DNA of 64,000 nt from contig NZ_JAYGHM010000034.1 of assembly GCF_034931125.1 (NCBI RefSeq), positions 21,630 through 85,629 on the forward strand, in the 5' to 3' direction. This document shows positions 9,036 through 17,708 of the stretch, piece by piece. The position numbers and the translations under genes were made by a program. Below the pieces are notes generated by a model. That model had not been told where the DNA came from. It did no database searches and saw nothing but the letters and a program-made list of their open reading frames with translations. Every line of letters starts with the position of its first letter. Within the stretch, counting starts at the first letter, position 1. The DNA is from Rivularia sp034931125. Its GTDB lineage: Bacteria; Cyanobacteriota; Cyanobacteriia; Cyanobacteriales; Nostocaceae.

Positions 9036-10646
9036 CTATTCAATGTCTGACTCTTTTTTCTTAAACTTCCTCGCAGCCCAACTTTTTGGGTTTTCGATTA
9101 CTTTATCGGTTGTAACATCGCCTAAAGTCAACTGTTTTACTTTATCAATATTACCTTCACCAGCAGCATTTTTTAAGTCGCGTTTGAAGTGAGCATTTTT
9201 AATTGCGTCTTCTGGACTTCGCGAACTCGTTTCAAAACACTTTGCTAATGCATCATATATTCCTATTCTTCGGGTTTTTTTGCGATATTGACGCTCGGTA
9301 TCTAACAGTTTAGCCATCAATTCTAATTGCATCGGGTCGTTTTCGCAGATTTCTTCTAATACAGTCCATTCATCGCTACCGAGCAAACTGTAACCAGCAC
9401 CGGGACGGGGGTCAATAAATTCTTCGTCTGTCACTTCTTGATAAATCCGGGGTAAACTATCATCAAATTCGTGTCTTTCTTCTAACCAAATACGGCGGAT
9501 TTCGCTTAGTTCTTCTATGGTAATTAGCGTGATGTCGCGCATATTTTCTGGTGCTGTACGACGCAGTTCTTCCTGCATTTGCAACAGTTCTCTTAACCAG
9601 TCTTCTCTTGCTTCTTTGATGTATGGTCCTGGAATTGGCTCGATAGATATTTCTTCGTCAGGTATATTACGTTCGTACAGTTGAACATTGCCATTTCTAC
9701 GTCGAAAATCTCGTCTTTCGCGATTTTCTCCCGCGTCTAATTTCTTGCGAAAATCGAGCAGTGGTTGCAACCATTCTTTTTCTTCATCATTTTGAATCAT
9801 CGCTGAGAGCGATTTATCTTCAGTCACTAAAGTACAAACCCAGCAACCAAAACGAGAACTACCGCAACTCGGTGTAGATGTATCGACAACTAAGGGACAT
9901 TCGTTATCCGCTGTCGCACCTCTATACATGGAGAATAAGTCTTTGTTACTGAATCCCCAAGGATTATCCCACTGCATTAAATACATCCAAACTTCATCAG
10001 TTCGCCAATCTTCTATGGGACTATAAACTAAAGAATTTGGCAAATTCATGTTAGGACTAAGACGTTCTCTGACGCGCTTTTTTTCCCATTCTTTCATTCT
10101 ACCTGCACGTACTGAACTTTCGGCTTTGCGAATTCCCAAGACGAGAATTGCTTCACCGTTGGTACGAATTACGTCGCAAATAAATCTGTTAGATGGACTT
10201 ATTTTTAAACGTTGCGTACACCAGCGAAATTTTTGTTTTGGGGCTGGATAACCTTTACCAATAAAGCCTACCCAGAAGGTTTCTTTGAGTTCTGGTTGAA
10301 GTAAATGGGCTTCAAACGGTAATTCTTTTTCTGCGGATGCAATTTTGATTTGCTGTAAAGATTTACGCACCCAAGCTGAAACGTAGGGATTTTCGACTAA
10401 GGTATCCGTAGTAATAACGTGTATTTTTTTTGTGCGTTTTTCTGGAGGAAGTGCCGCGATCGCACTCCAAATCAGTTGCAATGTCGCGGTCGAATCTTTT
10501 CCCCCAGAATATCCCACTACCCACGGAATTTCATCCAAGCAGTATAATTCCTGAATTTCTTGACTCAGTTGCTCGATGTTCTCGACAAATTCCGGGACAG
10601 TCCGGGATTTTTGGCTTTTGCTTTCTGATTCTTTGGCGATCGTCAT
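9036..10646 (-). CDS. dndC: DNA sulfur modification protein DndC
   Basis: A 536-aa PAPS-reductase-like (adenine nucleotide alpha-hydrolase) enzyme that activates DNA for phosphorothioation. The PP-loop motif SGGKDS is at 47-52. Four cysteines, Cys143 (RWCTQR), Cys261, Cys268 and Cys271 (CGSSRFGCWVC), match the known [4Fe-4S]-binding set; Cys250 is additional. The sulphur donor would be a cysteine desulfurase (DndA or a housekeeping IscS/SufS), not present in this window. It is the first gene of the leftward operon, divergent from dndB across 212 bp, and must share its regulatory region. The TAG stop directly abuts a taggagt heptamer array. Confidence 0.95.
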   Translation of the reverse strand: MTIAKESESKSQKSRTVPEFVENIEQLSQEIQELYCLDEIPWVVGYSGGKDSTATLQLIWSAIAALPPEKRTKKIHVITTDTLVENPYVSAWVRKSLQQIKIASAEKELPFEAHLLQPELKETFWVGFIGKGYPAPKQKFRWCTQRLKISPSNRFICDVIRTNGEAILVLGIRKAESSVRAGRMKEWEKKRVRERLSPNMNLPNSLVYSPIEDWRTDEVWMYLMQWDNPWGFSNKDLFSMYRGATADNECPLVVDTSTPSCGSSRFGCWVCTLVTEDKSLSAMIQNDEEKEWLQPLLDFRKKLDAGENRERRDFRRRNGNVQLYERNIPDEEISIEPIPGPYIKEAREDWLRELLQMQEELRRTAPENMRDITLITIEELSEIRRIWLEERHEFDDSLPRIYQEVTDEEFIDPRPGAGYSLLGSDEWTVLEEICENDPMQLELMAKLLDTERQYRKKTRRIGIYDALAKCFETSSRSPEDAIKNAHFKRDLKNAAGEGNIDKVKQLTLGDVTTDKVIENPKSWAARKFKKKESDIE

Positions 10647-10793
10647 TCGATTTTAGATTTTGGATTTTAGATTTTGGATTTGCCGCGATCATCAATTGCT
10701 AGATGTTGCTAGATAAAATTAAAAAATATTTATATAAAGGCAAAAACTAGTATTACATAATTTTGTACCACTAATCAGTTTTTAAAAACTTAT

Positions 10794-10821
10794 TTTACAA
10801 TGTTGCATTTTTATATATAGT
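10794..10821 (+). promoter_or_regulatory. Candidate sigma-70-type promoter of dndB
   Basis: TTTACA (10794-10799) and TATAGT (10816-10821) are each one mismatch from the -35 and -10 consensus, with a 16-bp spacer, about 38 bp before the dndB ATG. The 212-bp divergent region is very AT-rich and must also hold the dndC promoter. DndB homologues act as repressors of dnd transcription in other bacteria, so an operator may lie here; I could not identify one. Confidence 0.35.
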
Positions 10822-10858
10822 ATTTGGATGTCAAGATTTTGATTTTTTAAGATTTATA

Positions 10859-12436
10859 ATGAAAAAGACTGTATCTGAATCAGCGGTAGCTATTACCAGT
10901 CAAGACCAAAAAAAGTTTTCTGCTTTATTAACCAAATATATCGGCGCAAACCAACAGTTATTAGTCCAAAAAACAGAGATGGGTGGAACTCAAGCTTATG
11001 TCGGTTCCGTCACTTTGGAATGGTTTGCAGGTCAGGTTCACTTTGCCTCTTTTTTACCCCTACTGCGAAATAAATACAATCCCGATACTGATAATATCGA
11101 AATTGACGCTTCGAGTATAGATGACATTCAACAGCGTCCCTTGGATTGGTCGCGTCAAGCACCTTTAGTACAGTATTTAGCCGCGAGAAAAAATCATAAG
11201 TTCCCTCCCGTATTAGCTGTAATTAGCCAGTCTTGGGTGGATAACTCTCAAGCATCTGAATGGGATAGCAAAGGACGAGCCACAAAGTCTACTACGGATT
11301 TTACAGCATTAGATGAAGATGGTAAATTCGGTTTACTTGATATTTCGGAAGAAAATGTAACTATTTATGCCTTAGATGGTCAGCATCGATTAATGGCCGT
11401 GCAGGGTTTAATGGAGATACTTAAAACTGGTAAATTACCGCGTTATAAGAAGGATAAAGCTGCTGCTAATAACTTTATTACAGTTGACGATTTAACAGAA
11501 AAATACAGCGTTGCAGCCGAATATTTGCAACAATTACCTCAAGAAAAAATCGGTATAGAATTTATTTGTGCGGTGGCTCAAGGAGAAACCCGTGAGGAAG
11601 CAAGACGTAGAGTCAGGTCGATTTTTGTACACGTAAACTTGATGGCTGTACCTTTGAGTAAAGGACAGTTAGCACAGCTAAACGAAGATGATGGTTTTTC
11701 GATTGTGGCTCGCAAGATAGCAGTTAGTCATCCACTTTTAGAACAGCGTCAAGATCGGAATCCTCGCATTAATTGGAATAGTGCGACAGTTGCAGCAAAA
11801 TCTACAGTTTTGACAACTTTACAAGCTTTGAAAGAAATGTCAGAGCGTTATTTAGAACACAAGTATCCTCACTGGAAACCCTTAGACAAAGGTTTGATTC
11901 CCATGCGACCGGAGGAAGAAGAATTAGAGGAAGCTACCGAAGATTTTCAGGAATTATTTGATAATTTAGCGAATTTACCAAGCTATAAATTGTTGGAATA
12001 CGAAGACACCCCAATGTTTCGACGGTTTAGTTTTGAAAAAGATGGTGGAGAAGGAAATATTTTATTTCGTCCCATTGGTCAAATGGCTTTAGCGAAAGCT
12101 TTAGGTATATTAATATTTCAAAAAGGTTTTTCTAGCGAAGCAATATTTAAAAAGTTGAAACAATTTGATAATCAAGGGGGTTTTAGTGGAATGGAATTTC
12201 CTAAATCTGCTTGGTATGGGGTTTTATATGATGCGAATCGCAAACGGGTATTAGTTGCGGGGAAAGAATTAGCAACGCGATTACTGGTTTATATTTTGGG
12301 TGGAGTAGAAGATAAAATGGAGCGTGCAGAATTAAGGAAAGATTTAGCCAAAGCGAGAACTTTTGAAGAGCAAACTGTAGATTTTAAAGGTAAATTTGTG
12401 GAGCCGAAGCAGGTGGGGTTGCCGGAAGTTTTGTGA
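10859..12436 (+). CDS. dndB: DNA sulfur modification protein DndB
   Basis: A 525-aa DGQHR-domain protein. The signature ALDGQHRLMAV is visible with DGQHR at residues 173-177; the flanking N-terminal domain (1-110) and long C-terminal half fit full-length DndB. In other bacteria DndB is not essential for sulphur insertion; it binds the dnd promoter, and its loss raises modification frequency, so it acts as a negative regulator. It is transcribed away from dndCDE, the classic divergent arrangement. ATG 10859 is the only reasonable start. It converges with the DUF2207 gene downstream. Confidence 0.93.
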   Translation: MKKTVSESAVAITSQDQKKFSALLTKYIGANQQLLVQKTEMGGTQAYVGSVTLEWFAGQVHFASFLPLLRNKYNPDTDNIEIDASSIDDIQQRPLDWSRQAPLVQYLAARKNHKFPPVLAVISQSWVDNSQASEWDSKGRATKSTTDFTALDEDGKFGLLDISEENVTIYALDGQHRLMAVQGLMEILKTGKLPRYKKDKAAANNFITVDDLTEKYSVAAEYLQQLPQEKIGIEFICAVAQGETREEARRRVRSIFVHVNLMAVPLSKGQLAQLNEDDGFSIVARKIAVSHPLLEQRQDRNPRINWNSATVAAKSTVLTTLQALKEMSERYLEHKYPHWKPLDKGLIPMRPEEEELEEATEDFQELFDNLANLPSYKLLEYEDTPMFRRFSFEKDGGEGNILFRPIGQMALAKALGILIFQKGFSSEAIFKKLKQFDNQGGFSGMEFPKSAWYGVLYDANRKRVLVAGKELATRLLVYILGGVEDKMERAELRKDLAKARTFEEQTVDFKGKFVEPKQVGLPEVL

Positions 12437-12462
12437 GGGTGGTTTTGTATTTATTTAATAAT

Positions 12463-12517
12463 CTGGCGGTTGAAACCGCTGCTATACAGGCAAAGTCCAC
12501 CTGCGTGGACTATAAAA
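12463..12517. repeat. Interspersed 'ctatacaggcaaagtcc' hairpin element
   Basis: Between dndB and the DUF2207 gene lies ggcggttgaaaccgctgctatacaggcaaagtccacctgcgtggac, with the hairpins gcggtt/aaccgc and gtccac/gtggac. It is the same family as the element at 63114-63223. It could also terminate the two convergent genes, but no strong T-run is present. Confidence 0.5.
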
Positions 12518-12573
12518 CCTATAAAATATTGCTTACACCCGTGTTTGATTCTGGTGAATTTTGTGGAGTAGTT

Positions 12574-13413
12574 TTAACCACCATCACCACCACCTCCACC
12601 ATCACCTCCTCCGTCACCTCCGTCACCTCCGTCACCTCCGTCACCTCCTCCGTTAAAGCTACCATCACCTTTATTACCGCCAAAAAGAATACAGCAGATT
12701 GCAATCATAATTAAAACATGATTAATGTTTGGAAAAGATGAACTCTCTGAATAAACATCAGATACATTCAAAATTCCTTTGGGAAAGGTAATTTGAACTT
12801 CTAATTCGGTTTGAGGAGCTAATTCTTCTTGTGCTGTGAATTGAATGGTTTTATCATCTATTTTTTTGGCTTCACTCGGTATACCAAAACTTTGATAGTC
12901 TAAAATTTGTCCTGCTAACTCTTCGGGGAAGCTTACAGTAACTCGACTTTTTTTAATTGAAGAACTTCTTTCTGAAAAAATCGCTTTCCAGTAAACTTGT
13001 AGATTATCTCCCGATTCATGCAATCCTCCAATGACTCGATATTTAATCACAAATGTATGACTTTCGGGTGGATTGAGTGGATGTTCCCAGTTTATCCATA
13101 ACTGATTATTTTCAATTCCCGTATTCGATGGAATAATTTGATTATTTTCGGAAACGGATACATCGGTAATTTCTTTGACTTTATCGAGAGGTATGTAGCG
13201 ATAGCGTTGATTTGTGTGGTTGCTGGTAAATGTATATTTTTGAGTTTCGATAACTAACAGATCGCCGTTATTTTGTACTGCAACATCAACGTTAATAAAC
13301 TCCCAGAAAAATGGTGTTGTTTGAGCATTGAGATGATTTATAGAAACAGTCAAAGTTAAGAATAGAGCGCTAGCAAATAGAAGAAACCGTTGAATTAATT
13401 TTGTTAATTTCAT
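12574..13413 (-). CDS. DUF2207-type exported protein, short form with Gly/Asp tail
   Basis: A 279-aa predicted membrane/exported protein. Residues 1-30 form a signal peptide (hydrophobic 8-28, ending LNAQT). Residues about 33-215 form a beta-rich domain like DUF2207: VAVQNNGDLLVIETQKYTF, then RYIPLDKVKEITDVSV and YRVIGGL. One hydrophobic segment (about 233-247) follows, then a low-complexity tail of GGD/GGG repeats (about 255-279) encoded by a tandem tcacctccg repeat. Classical DUF2207 proteins are about twice as long, with further membrane helices before a Gly-rich end, so this is a reduced form or a deletion product. It lies between dndB and the second Dnd-linked module but shows no mechanistic link. 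Function unknown. Confidence 0.7.
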   Translation of the reverse strand: MKLTKLIQRFLLFASALFLTLTVSINHLNAQTTPFFWEFINVDVAVQNNGDLLVIETQKYTFTSNHTNQRYRYIPLDKVKEITDVSVSENNQIIPSNTGIENNQLWINWEHPLNPPESHTFVIKYRVIGGLHESGDNLQVYWKAIFSERSSSIKKSRVTVSFPEELAGQILDYQSFGIPSEAKKIDDKTIQFTAQEELAPQTELEVQITFPKGILNVSDVYSESSSFPNINHVLIMIAICCILFGGNKGDGSFNGGGDGGDGGDGGDGGGDGGGGGDGG

Positions 13414-13970
13414 TACAATTTTCCATACTTATTAATTTGCAAGTCAAATCACACATATAATTTATAGATAGCGTAGCGAAAGCTATCTATTTAACCTGAG
13501 TAAAGACTCTCTTAATGGTTTATCTGCTAAAACTTATGAATTTACGAGAATATATTTTTTTTTATTTGTTACTAGCAGCGAAAAAAAAGGTGGTTAGTCA
13601 GACACCTACATCTTGTTATGATTAATATAAATACTTAGTATTAACAAGTAAATGCTACGACAATACATTAATTTAATAAGTTTTCATCGATAAATTAAGC
13701 AATTTTGGATTAGGACTTAGCGATCAAAATTAATTATTCACCTTTGATGTGAGTTAAGTGATGAAACCAGCTTGATAGCATTGATAATTCCAAAATCCGC
13801 CGGGTAATGCAATTAAGAGTCTAATCGCAAAAGTCGCTCTTTTGACGACTACATATTTTTTTCAGTCTACTTCAGTAGACTTTAGCTATTAGCCTTGGAA
13901 TTGATTCCAAGGTGAGTCCCGTTGTAGCAAATGGTGTGCGGTTGAAACTGCCGGATATTAAAAATGCGTG
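13414..13970. other. Intergenic region with small palindromes
   Basis: No gene was found. It contains the hairpins tagatagc/gctatcta (about 13464-13490), agtctac/gtagact (about 13863-13880) and ccttgga/tccaagg (about 13892-13912). These are interspersed repeats rather than recognised regulatory elements. Confidence 0.5.
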
Positions 13971-14780
13971 TTAATTATTTTGAATTACAATATTTTCTGT
14001 TTGATCCAATTCACAATCAATATTTACCGTAACTAATTGCGCTAGATATTCTAGTTCTTGTGGCGTTAATAAAGGTGAGAATGGTAAACATAAAATATGT
14101 GCCATCGAATATTGACTTTGAATTGGTAACAGATGATTGGGTGTATTTGGTTTTGCATCAATGGCAAATAAACTGCGGTTTCCCCTCGCACTATCAAAAC
14201 CCTCTATACGTAATATTGCTGCCATAGTATCGGGGGAATTGATAAAAATTGGCATTACCCAAAAGGAATTATATTCAGCTTTGTTCCCAGGGATAGTCAG
14301 ATTATTAGGTAACATTTGTAAAAAAGATTTGCCTCGTTGAATACGCTCTGCAAAATCATCGCAGTGACTCAATCTATAATTTAAAAACCATACTAAATGT
14401 TGTGGAGTCCGATAGCGAATTTTTGCGAGTAAGTCACCCGTGGGAAAACCAAGAGTTGCTTTTTTAATGGTTGACTCTATATCCAAATTTAATAACCGCA
14501 TTAAATTAAGAATTTGATAATAACAGCTTGGTAGCGAAAGCAGTTTTAACCAATAGAATTTAAAAACTCTTTTTAAATACCAAAATTCACTTTTTTGGGG
14601 ATATTTTTGCTCAATTAGTTCCATTTTATGAGCTAATTGTTCATCTTTGATTAATGCTACTGCTCCACCCAAAGCAGTACAAGATTTTATCGCACCAAAG
14701 CTAATATCTAAGCCGATTGTAGGGTGCGATCGCCATTTGAAATGAAATGATTTATTTGATGATTTATTAAATAAGTTCAT
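13971..14780 (-). pseudogene. DegT/DnrJ/EryC1-type aminotransferase, 5'-truncated
   Basis: The 269-aa open frame matches the C-terminal two-thirds of a DegT/DnrJ/EryC1/StrS sugar-aminotransferase-like protein. The segment RSHPTIGLDISFGAIKSCTALGGAV contains the expected PLP lysine (in GAIKS) and the glycine-rich loop, after which the C-terminal domain continues to LCLPFSPLLTPQELEYLAQLV. Family members have about 150 more residues before this point (cofactor- and substrate-binding). Here the frame begins with MNLFNKSSNKSF, which does not look like the family, only 39 bp after the end of the preceding gene. I therefore read it as a remnant whose 5' part was deleted or replaced. A short functional protein is less likely. 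Confidence 0.6.
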
Positions 14781-14819
14781 CTGGTTTTCACTGATTTGTA
14801 AGTATAAATCTATAGCATA

Positions 14820-15290
14820 TCAAGAAAGAAACTTACTCAAATCAAATTCTTCCTGCTTATCTTCCTTAAACCTTTCTGAACTCAACATCAACAAAAGTCT
14901 TTCTGTATAATCCACCGCTCCCCGCAATTCATTTTGCAATATTTCCAATCCACCATTAGCAAACTCTTCAAATATTTGATTGCGTTGAGTATCTAAATCG
15001 ATTTCGTTATAAGATAATACTTTGATATCTTGAGTTTCAGTAACGGCTAATAATTTAATTATCCAATCATGTCCCGTTGTTGCAAAATATTCCAACCCAA
15101 TTGGTGAAGGTTCTCTTTTAGAAATCTCTCCTAAAGCAACCCGTTTATTATGTTTCGCACCCAAAGCAGCCGCAAACCCAACCACATCGGCAAAAGTTTG
15201 AAAAGGTCCCGTTGCACCATTTCTAGATGTTAAACTCTGCACTAATTCTGCCTTATCTTTTGCAACCCTAATTCTACCAGTTTCAGCCAT
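14820..15290 (-). CDS. DNA phosphorothioation-associated protein 4-like
   Basis: A 156-aa protein with the look of 'DNA phosphorothioation-associated protein 4' (TIGR04062 type; recognised from memory). It begins GRIRVAKDKAELVQSL, continues with an FQTFADVVGFAAALGAKHNKRV helix and a SPIGLEYFATTGHDWIIKLLAV core, and ends with an acidic DLSKFLS tail. No catalytic motif is visible. It follows the Rad50/DndD-like ATPase on the same strand after 193 bp that contain a hairpin element. In other genomes such genes accompany dnd clusters. It is probably a partner or regulator of the ATPase; the biochemical role is unknown. Confidence 0.75.
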   Translation of the reverse strand: MAETGRIRVAKDKAELVQSLTSRNGATGPFQTFADVVGFAAALGAKHNKRVALGEISKREPSPIGLEYFATTGHDWIIKLLAVTETQDIKVLSYNEIDLDTQRNQIFEEFANGGLEILQNELRGAVDYTERLLLMLSSERFKEDKQEEFDLSKFLS

Positions 15291-15398
15291 TTTATTGTTA
15301 GTTATTAATAATAAATTATAAATTCTTAATTACTAATTCTCTTCAATTCTTTTCTCAGCGTACTCTGCGTCTCTGCGGTTTTTTGTAATCAAAATAAT

Positions 15399-15462
15399 GG
15401 TGCGTTACGGCATTTCCCAACTTATAACCTAAAATCAAACTTACTCGTGCCGTAACACACCC
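15399..15462. repeat. 64-bp inverted-repeat element (MITE/REP-like)
   Basis: The ends ggtgcgttacggca and tgccgtaacacacc are inverted with one mismatch. It lies between the Rad50-like ATPase and the assoc-4-like gene. It is the same size and type as 23983-24046 and related in design to 46946-47013 and 47079-47147. The neighbouring tctgcgtctctgcggttttttg (about 15365-15386) is another widely dispersed motif. Confidence 0.7.
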
Positions 15463-15483
15463 TACAATTTAATTATTCATTGT

Positions 15484-17550
15484 TCACTCTCTTTCAACCT
15501 CTACAATTTCACTATATTCAAACTCATTGGGACTTTGCTTTACTAACATATATTTTTCCCCGCTTAATTCAATAAAATCTTGTTCGCAATCTGGTTTAGA
15601 AGAATAATAAGTCAATACATATTCTTTCCCAACTCGGTATGACATCTCATCTTCAACTTCACCCCTCCATTGAGTCTTTGTTACTAACACAATTAATTGA
15701 TTTGCTAATTTGGGAATGATTTGAGCTATATGCTTTCGATAAATTTCATCCAAACTACCGAAAGGTGAATCCATGACAATCGGAAATGTGCTGCTATCCG
15801 TTACCATTAGCATTTTATTTTGACTCCAATCACGGACTCGATCGATAATGCTGCTGATAAATGATAAGCTTAATATCTGATTTTCTCCGGTAGATGCTGC
15901 AACTGGCATTTCTAAGCCAGAAGTGTTTTCTATCAAGGTTAATTCATATTTTTCGCTGATTGTCGGAATGTAAGGTGTAAAGGAAATTTCGCTAAATATT
16001 TCTTGGACTCGTTTTTCTAATTGCAAGCGGAATTGATTTTCTTGCAACAGTTTGACTTGAGTTAGTCTATCAATAGCGTCTTGAGTTGCACTAATGCGAC
16101 GCTGTGCTAAAGTTTGCTTTTCTTCGTTTAATTTCTGTTTGGCTATTTGTTTGTTTAAACCTTCTAATTCAGTTTTTAAATTAGCTGCTTTCTGCTGATT
16201 CGCACCTTGCTCTAAGGTTAACTCGGTAATTTTTTCTTCAATTTTATCTAAACGTTTTTGTAAACTTCTAATCTCTTCGCTGGGGTCTTTTCTTAATCTT
16301 TCTTCAATACTATCTAACTCTACTTCGATTTCGGCTATAACTTGTCTTAACTGATTGATCCTAGCTTGTTGTTTATCAACTTCTTCCCAAAATACCCCTG
16401 CTTGTTTATCGATTTCGTCAACTTGAGCGCTCATTCTAATTGCTGTTTCTTCAACTTCGGAGGAACCCGCTTTATCTAACCAGGTTTTGACGCGATCGCG
16501 AGGATGATTTCCTTCAGCTAAATTTGTACCGCAAATACAGCTATGAGATTCTAATAAATCTTGAATAAACTCCCGCGAAATTCCTTTTGTTAATTGTCCT
16601 TTCTGCTTTAAGTTTTCAATTATTTCTCGAAACTCTACGGTTGTTTCCGATAAAAGTACTGTATGACCTCGTGCGGAGATGGCTTTTTTTATTGTTTCTC
16701 TAGTTTGTCGCAAATCATCTTGATTTAATGCTTTCTGTTTCTCTAGTTCCTGTCGTCTTTCTTGCAAATCTTTAGCAGCATTCAGTTCGCGTAAACGTTT
16801 ACTAGTTTCTTTTTTAAATGTATTTTGATATTCTAATTCTTGAATAATTTCTCGCTGTCGCTTGTTAATTTTTTCGATTTCAAGCTCAATTTTACTTTGC
16901 TGCTGTAACAGGTTTTTAATTTCTGAGTCACCAATTATTCTCAACTCGTTTTCTAAACTTTTTTTGGCTTCTTGCAAATGTCGAATTGAACGATTGATGA
17001 CTTCAACACCTAAAAATATCTTAGTAGCTTCCGCGATTTCCGCTTTTTTATCCGAACGAACTATTTCTTCAATTCGTTCGCCATCGAAAAAGAAATATTG
17101 GTGTAAACTAGCAGGTAGAATTTGCCCAATAATCTCTTCCGGTTGCTGGGGTGGAAGATACCACCTTCCATCATCTCCCGCTACCTGCATATATAATTCT
17201 GTTTTTCCAACATCAAGGTCGTGTTGATGTTTGTAAACCCGACATTGACGTTTAACTCGATAGCGTTTACCGTCGTGTTCCCACGCTAACTCTACCCAAC
17301 ATTCTACACTCTGCCCGATTTTTGCTTCGGCGATCGCTCTTTTATTTACAAGTTGGTCTATTGAAGCAAAAGCTGCACTAAATTTTTCGTATAATGCCCA
17401 TGTAAATGCATTCAGTAAACTAGTTTTACCCGCACCGTTATTCCCGTAAATAATCGTAGTATTATTCGAGCTTGACCCTGCAAGCGTTATTTCACAAGTT
17501 TTTCCGTAAAAAGAACGAAAATTACAAAGCTTGATGGAAGTCAGCTTCAT
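15484..17550 (-). CDS. Rad50/DndD-like coiled-coil ATPase with CxC hook, Dnd-linked
   Basis: A 688-aa SMC/Rad50-type ATPase that shares the layout of DndD but is a distinct protein. Walker A GNNGAGKT is at 36-43, and the DndD-like FFFDGER at 153-159. Coiled coil runs from about 185 to 515, interrupted near its middle by SCICG (Cys338, Cys340), a likely metal-binding hook or hinge. The ABC signature is the variant STGENQ (553-558), and Walker B is IVMDSPFGSLDE (591-602). The C-terminal about 60 residues beyond the head are extra. The ATG overlaps the stop of the upstream 53-aa gene by 4 bp (ATGA). It may sense or process DNA ends or phosphorothioated DNA; nuclease motifs are not evident. It is my best candidate for the effector of this island. 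Confidence 0.85.
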   Translation of the reverse strand: MKLTSIKLCNFRSFYGKTCEITLAGSSSNNTTIIYGNNGAGKTSLLNAFTWALYEKFSAAFASIDQLVNKRAIAEAKIGQSVECWVELAWEHDGKRYRVKRQCRVYKHQHDLDVGKTELYMQVAGDDGRWYLPPQQPEEIIGQILPASLHQYFFFDGERIEEIVRSDKKAEIAEATKIFLGVEVINRSIRHLQEAKKSLENELRIIGDSEIKNLLQQQSKIELEIEKINKRQREIIQELEYQNTFKKETSKRLRELNAAKDLQERRQELEKQKALNQDDLRQTRETIKKAISARGHTVLLSETTVEFREIIENLKQKGQLTKGISREFIQDLLESHSCICGTNLAEGNHPRDRVKTWLDKAGSSEVEETAIRMSAQVDEIDKQAGVFWEEVDKQQARINQLRQVIAEIEVELDSIEERLRKDPSEEIRSLQKRLDKIEEKITELTLEQGANQQKAANLKTELEGLNKQIAKQKLNEEKQTLAQRRISATQDAIDRLTQVKLLQENQFRLQLEKRVQEIFSEISFTPYIPTISEKYELTLIENTSGLEMPVAASTGENQILSLSFISSIIDRVRDWSQNKMLMVTDSSTFPIVMDSPFGSLDEIYRKHIAQIIPKLANQLIVLVTKTQWRGEVEDEMSYRVGKEYVLTYYSSKPDCEQDFIELSGEKYMLVKQSPNEFEYSEIVEVERE

Positions 17551-17708
17551 TTTACAGCTTCCTTAACGATCGCTAAAATATCTTCGTTAATATGACCGAA
17601 ACTTTTTTTATCAAGTCTGCTTTTTTCTAAATGCCATACTCGCTCGATGATTTGCCGCACTTCCGGTGAAGCACACTTGATTGGTTCTTGCACTTCATCT
17701 ATCCGCAT
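17547..17708 (-). CDS. 53-aa Dnd-linked small protein
   Basis: A short ORF with an ATG at 17708 and TGA at 17547-17549 overlapping the ATPase ATG (ATGA), which indicates translational coupling. An in-frame TAG five codons upstream fixes the start. The product begins MRIDEVQEPIKC, has the central IIERVWHLEKSRLDKKS and ends NEDILAIVKEAVK: acidic/basic, soluble, probably two helices. I have a recollection of similarly sized proteins annotated as small proteins of DNA modification systems, unverified. It could be an intact accessory subunit, or the tail of a larger gene whose 5' part is gone. The first is favoured because it starts with a good ATG and keeps tight coupling. Confidence 0.65.
   Translation of the reverse strand: MRIDEVQEPIKCASPEVRQIIERVWHLEKSRLDKKSFGHINEDILAIVKEAVK

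Noticed and set aside
12433..12714. Plus-strand ORF with a Thr/Ser-Val repeat
   Set aside because: It is the antisense of the GGD tail of the DUF2207 gene.
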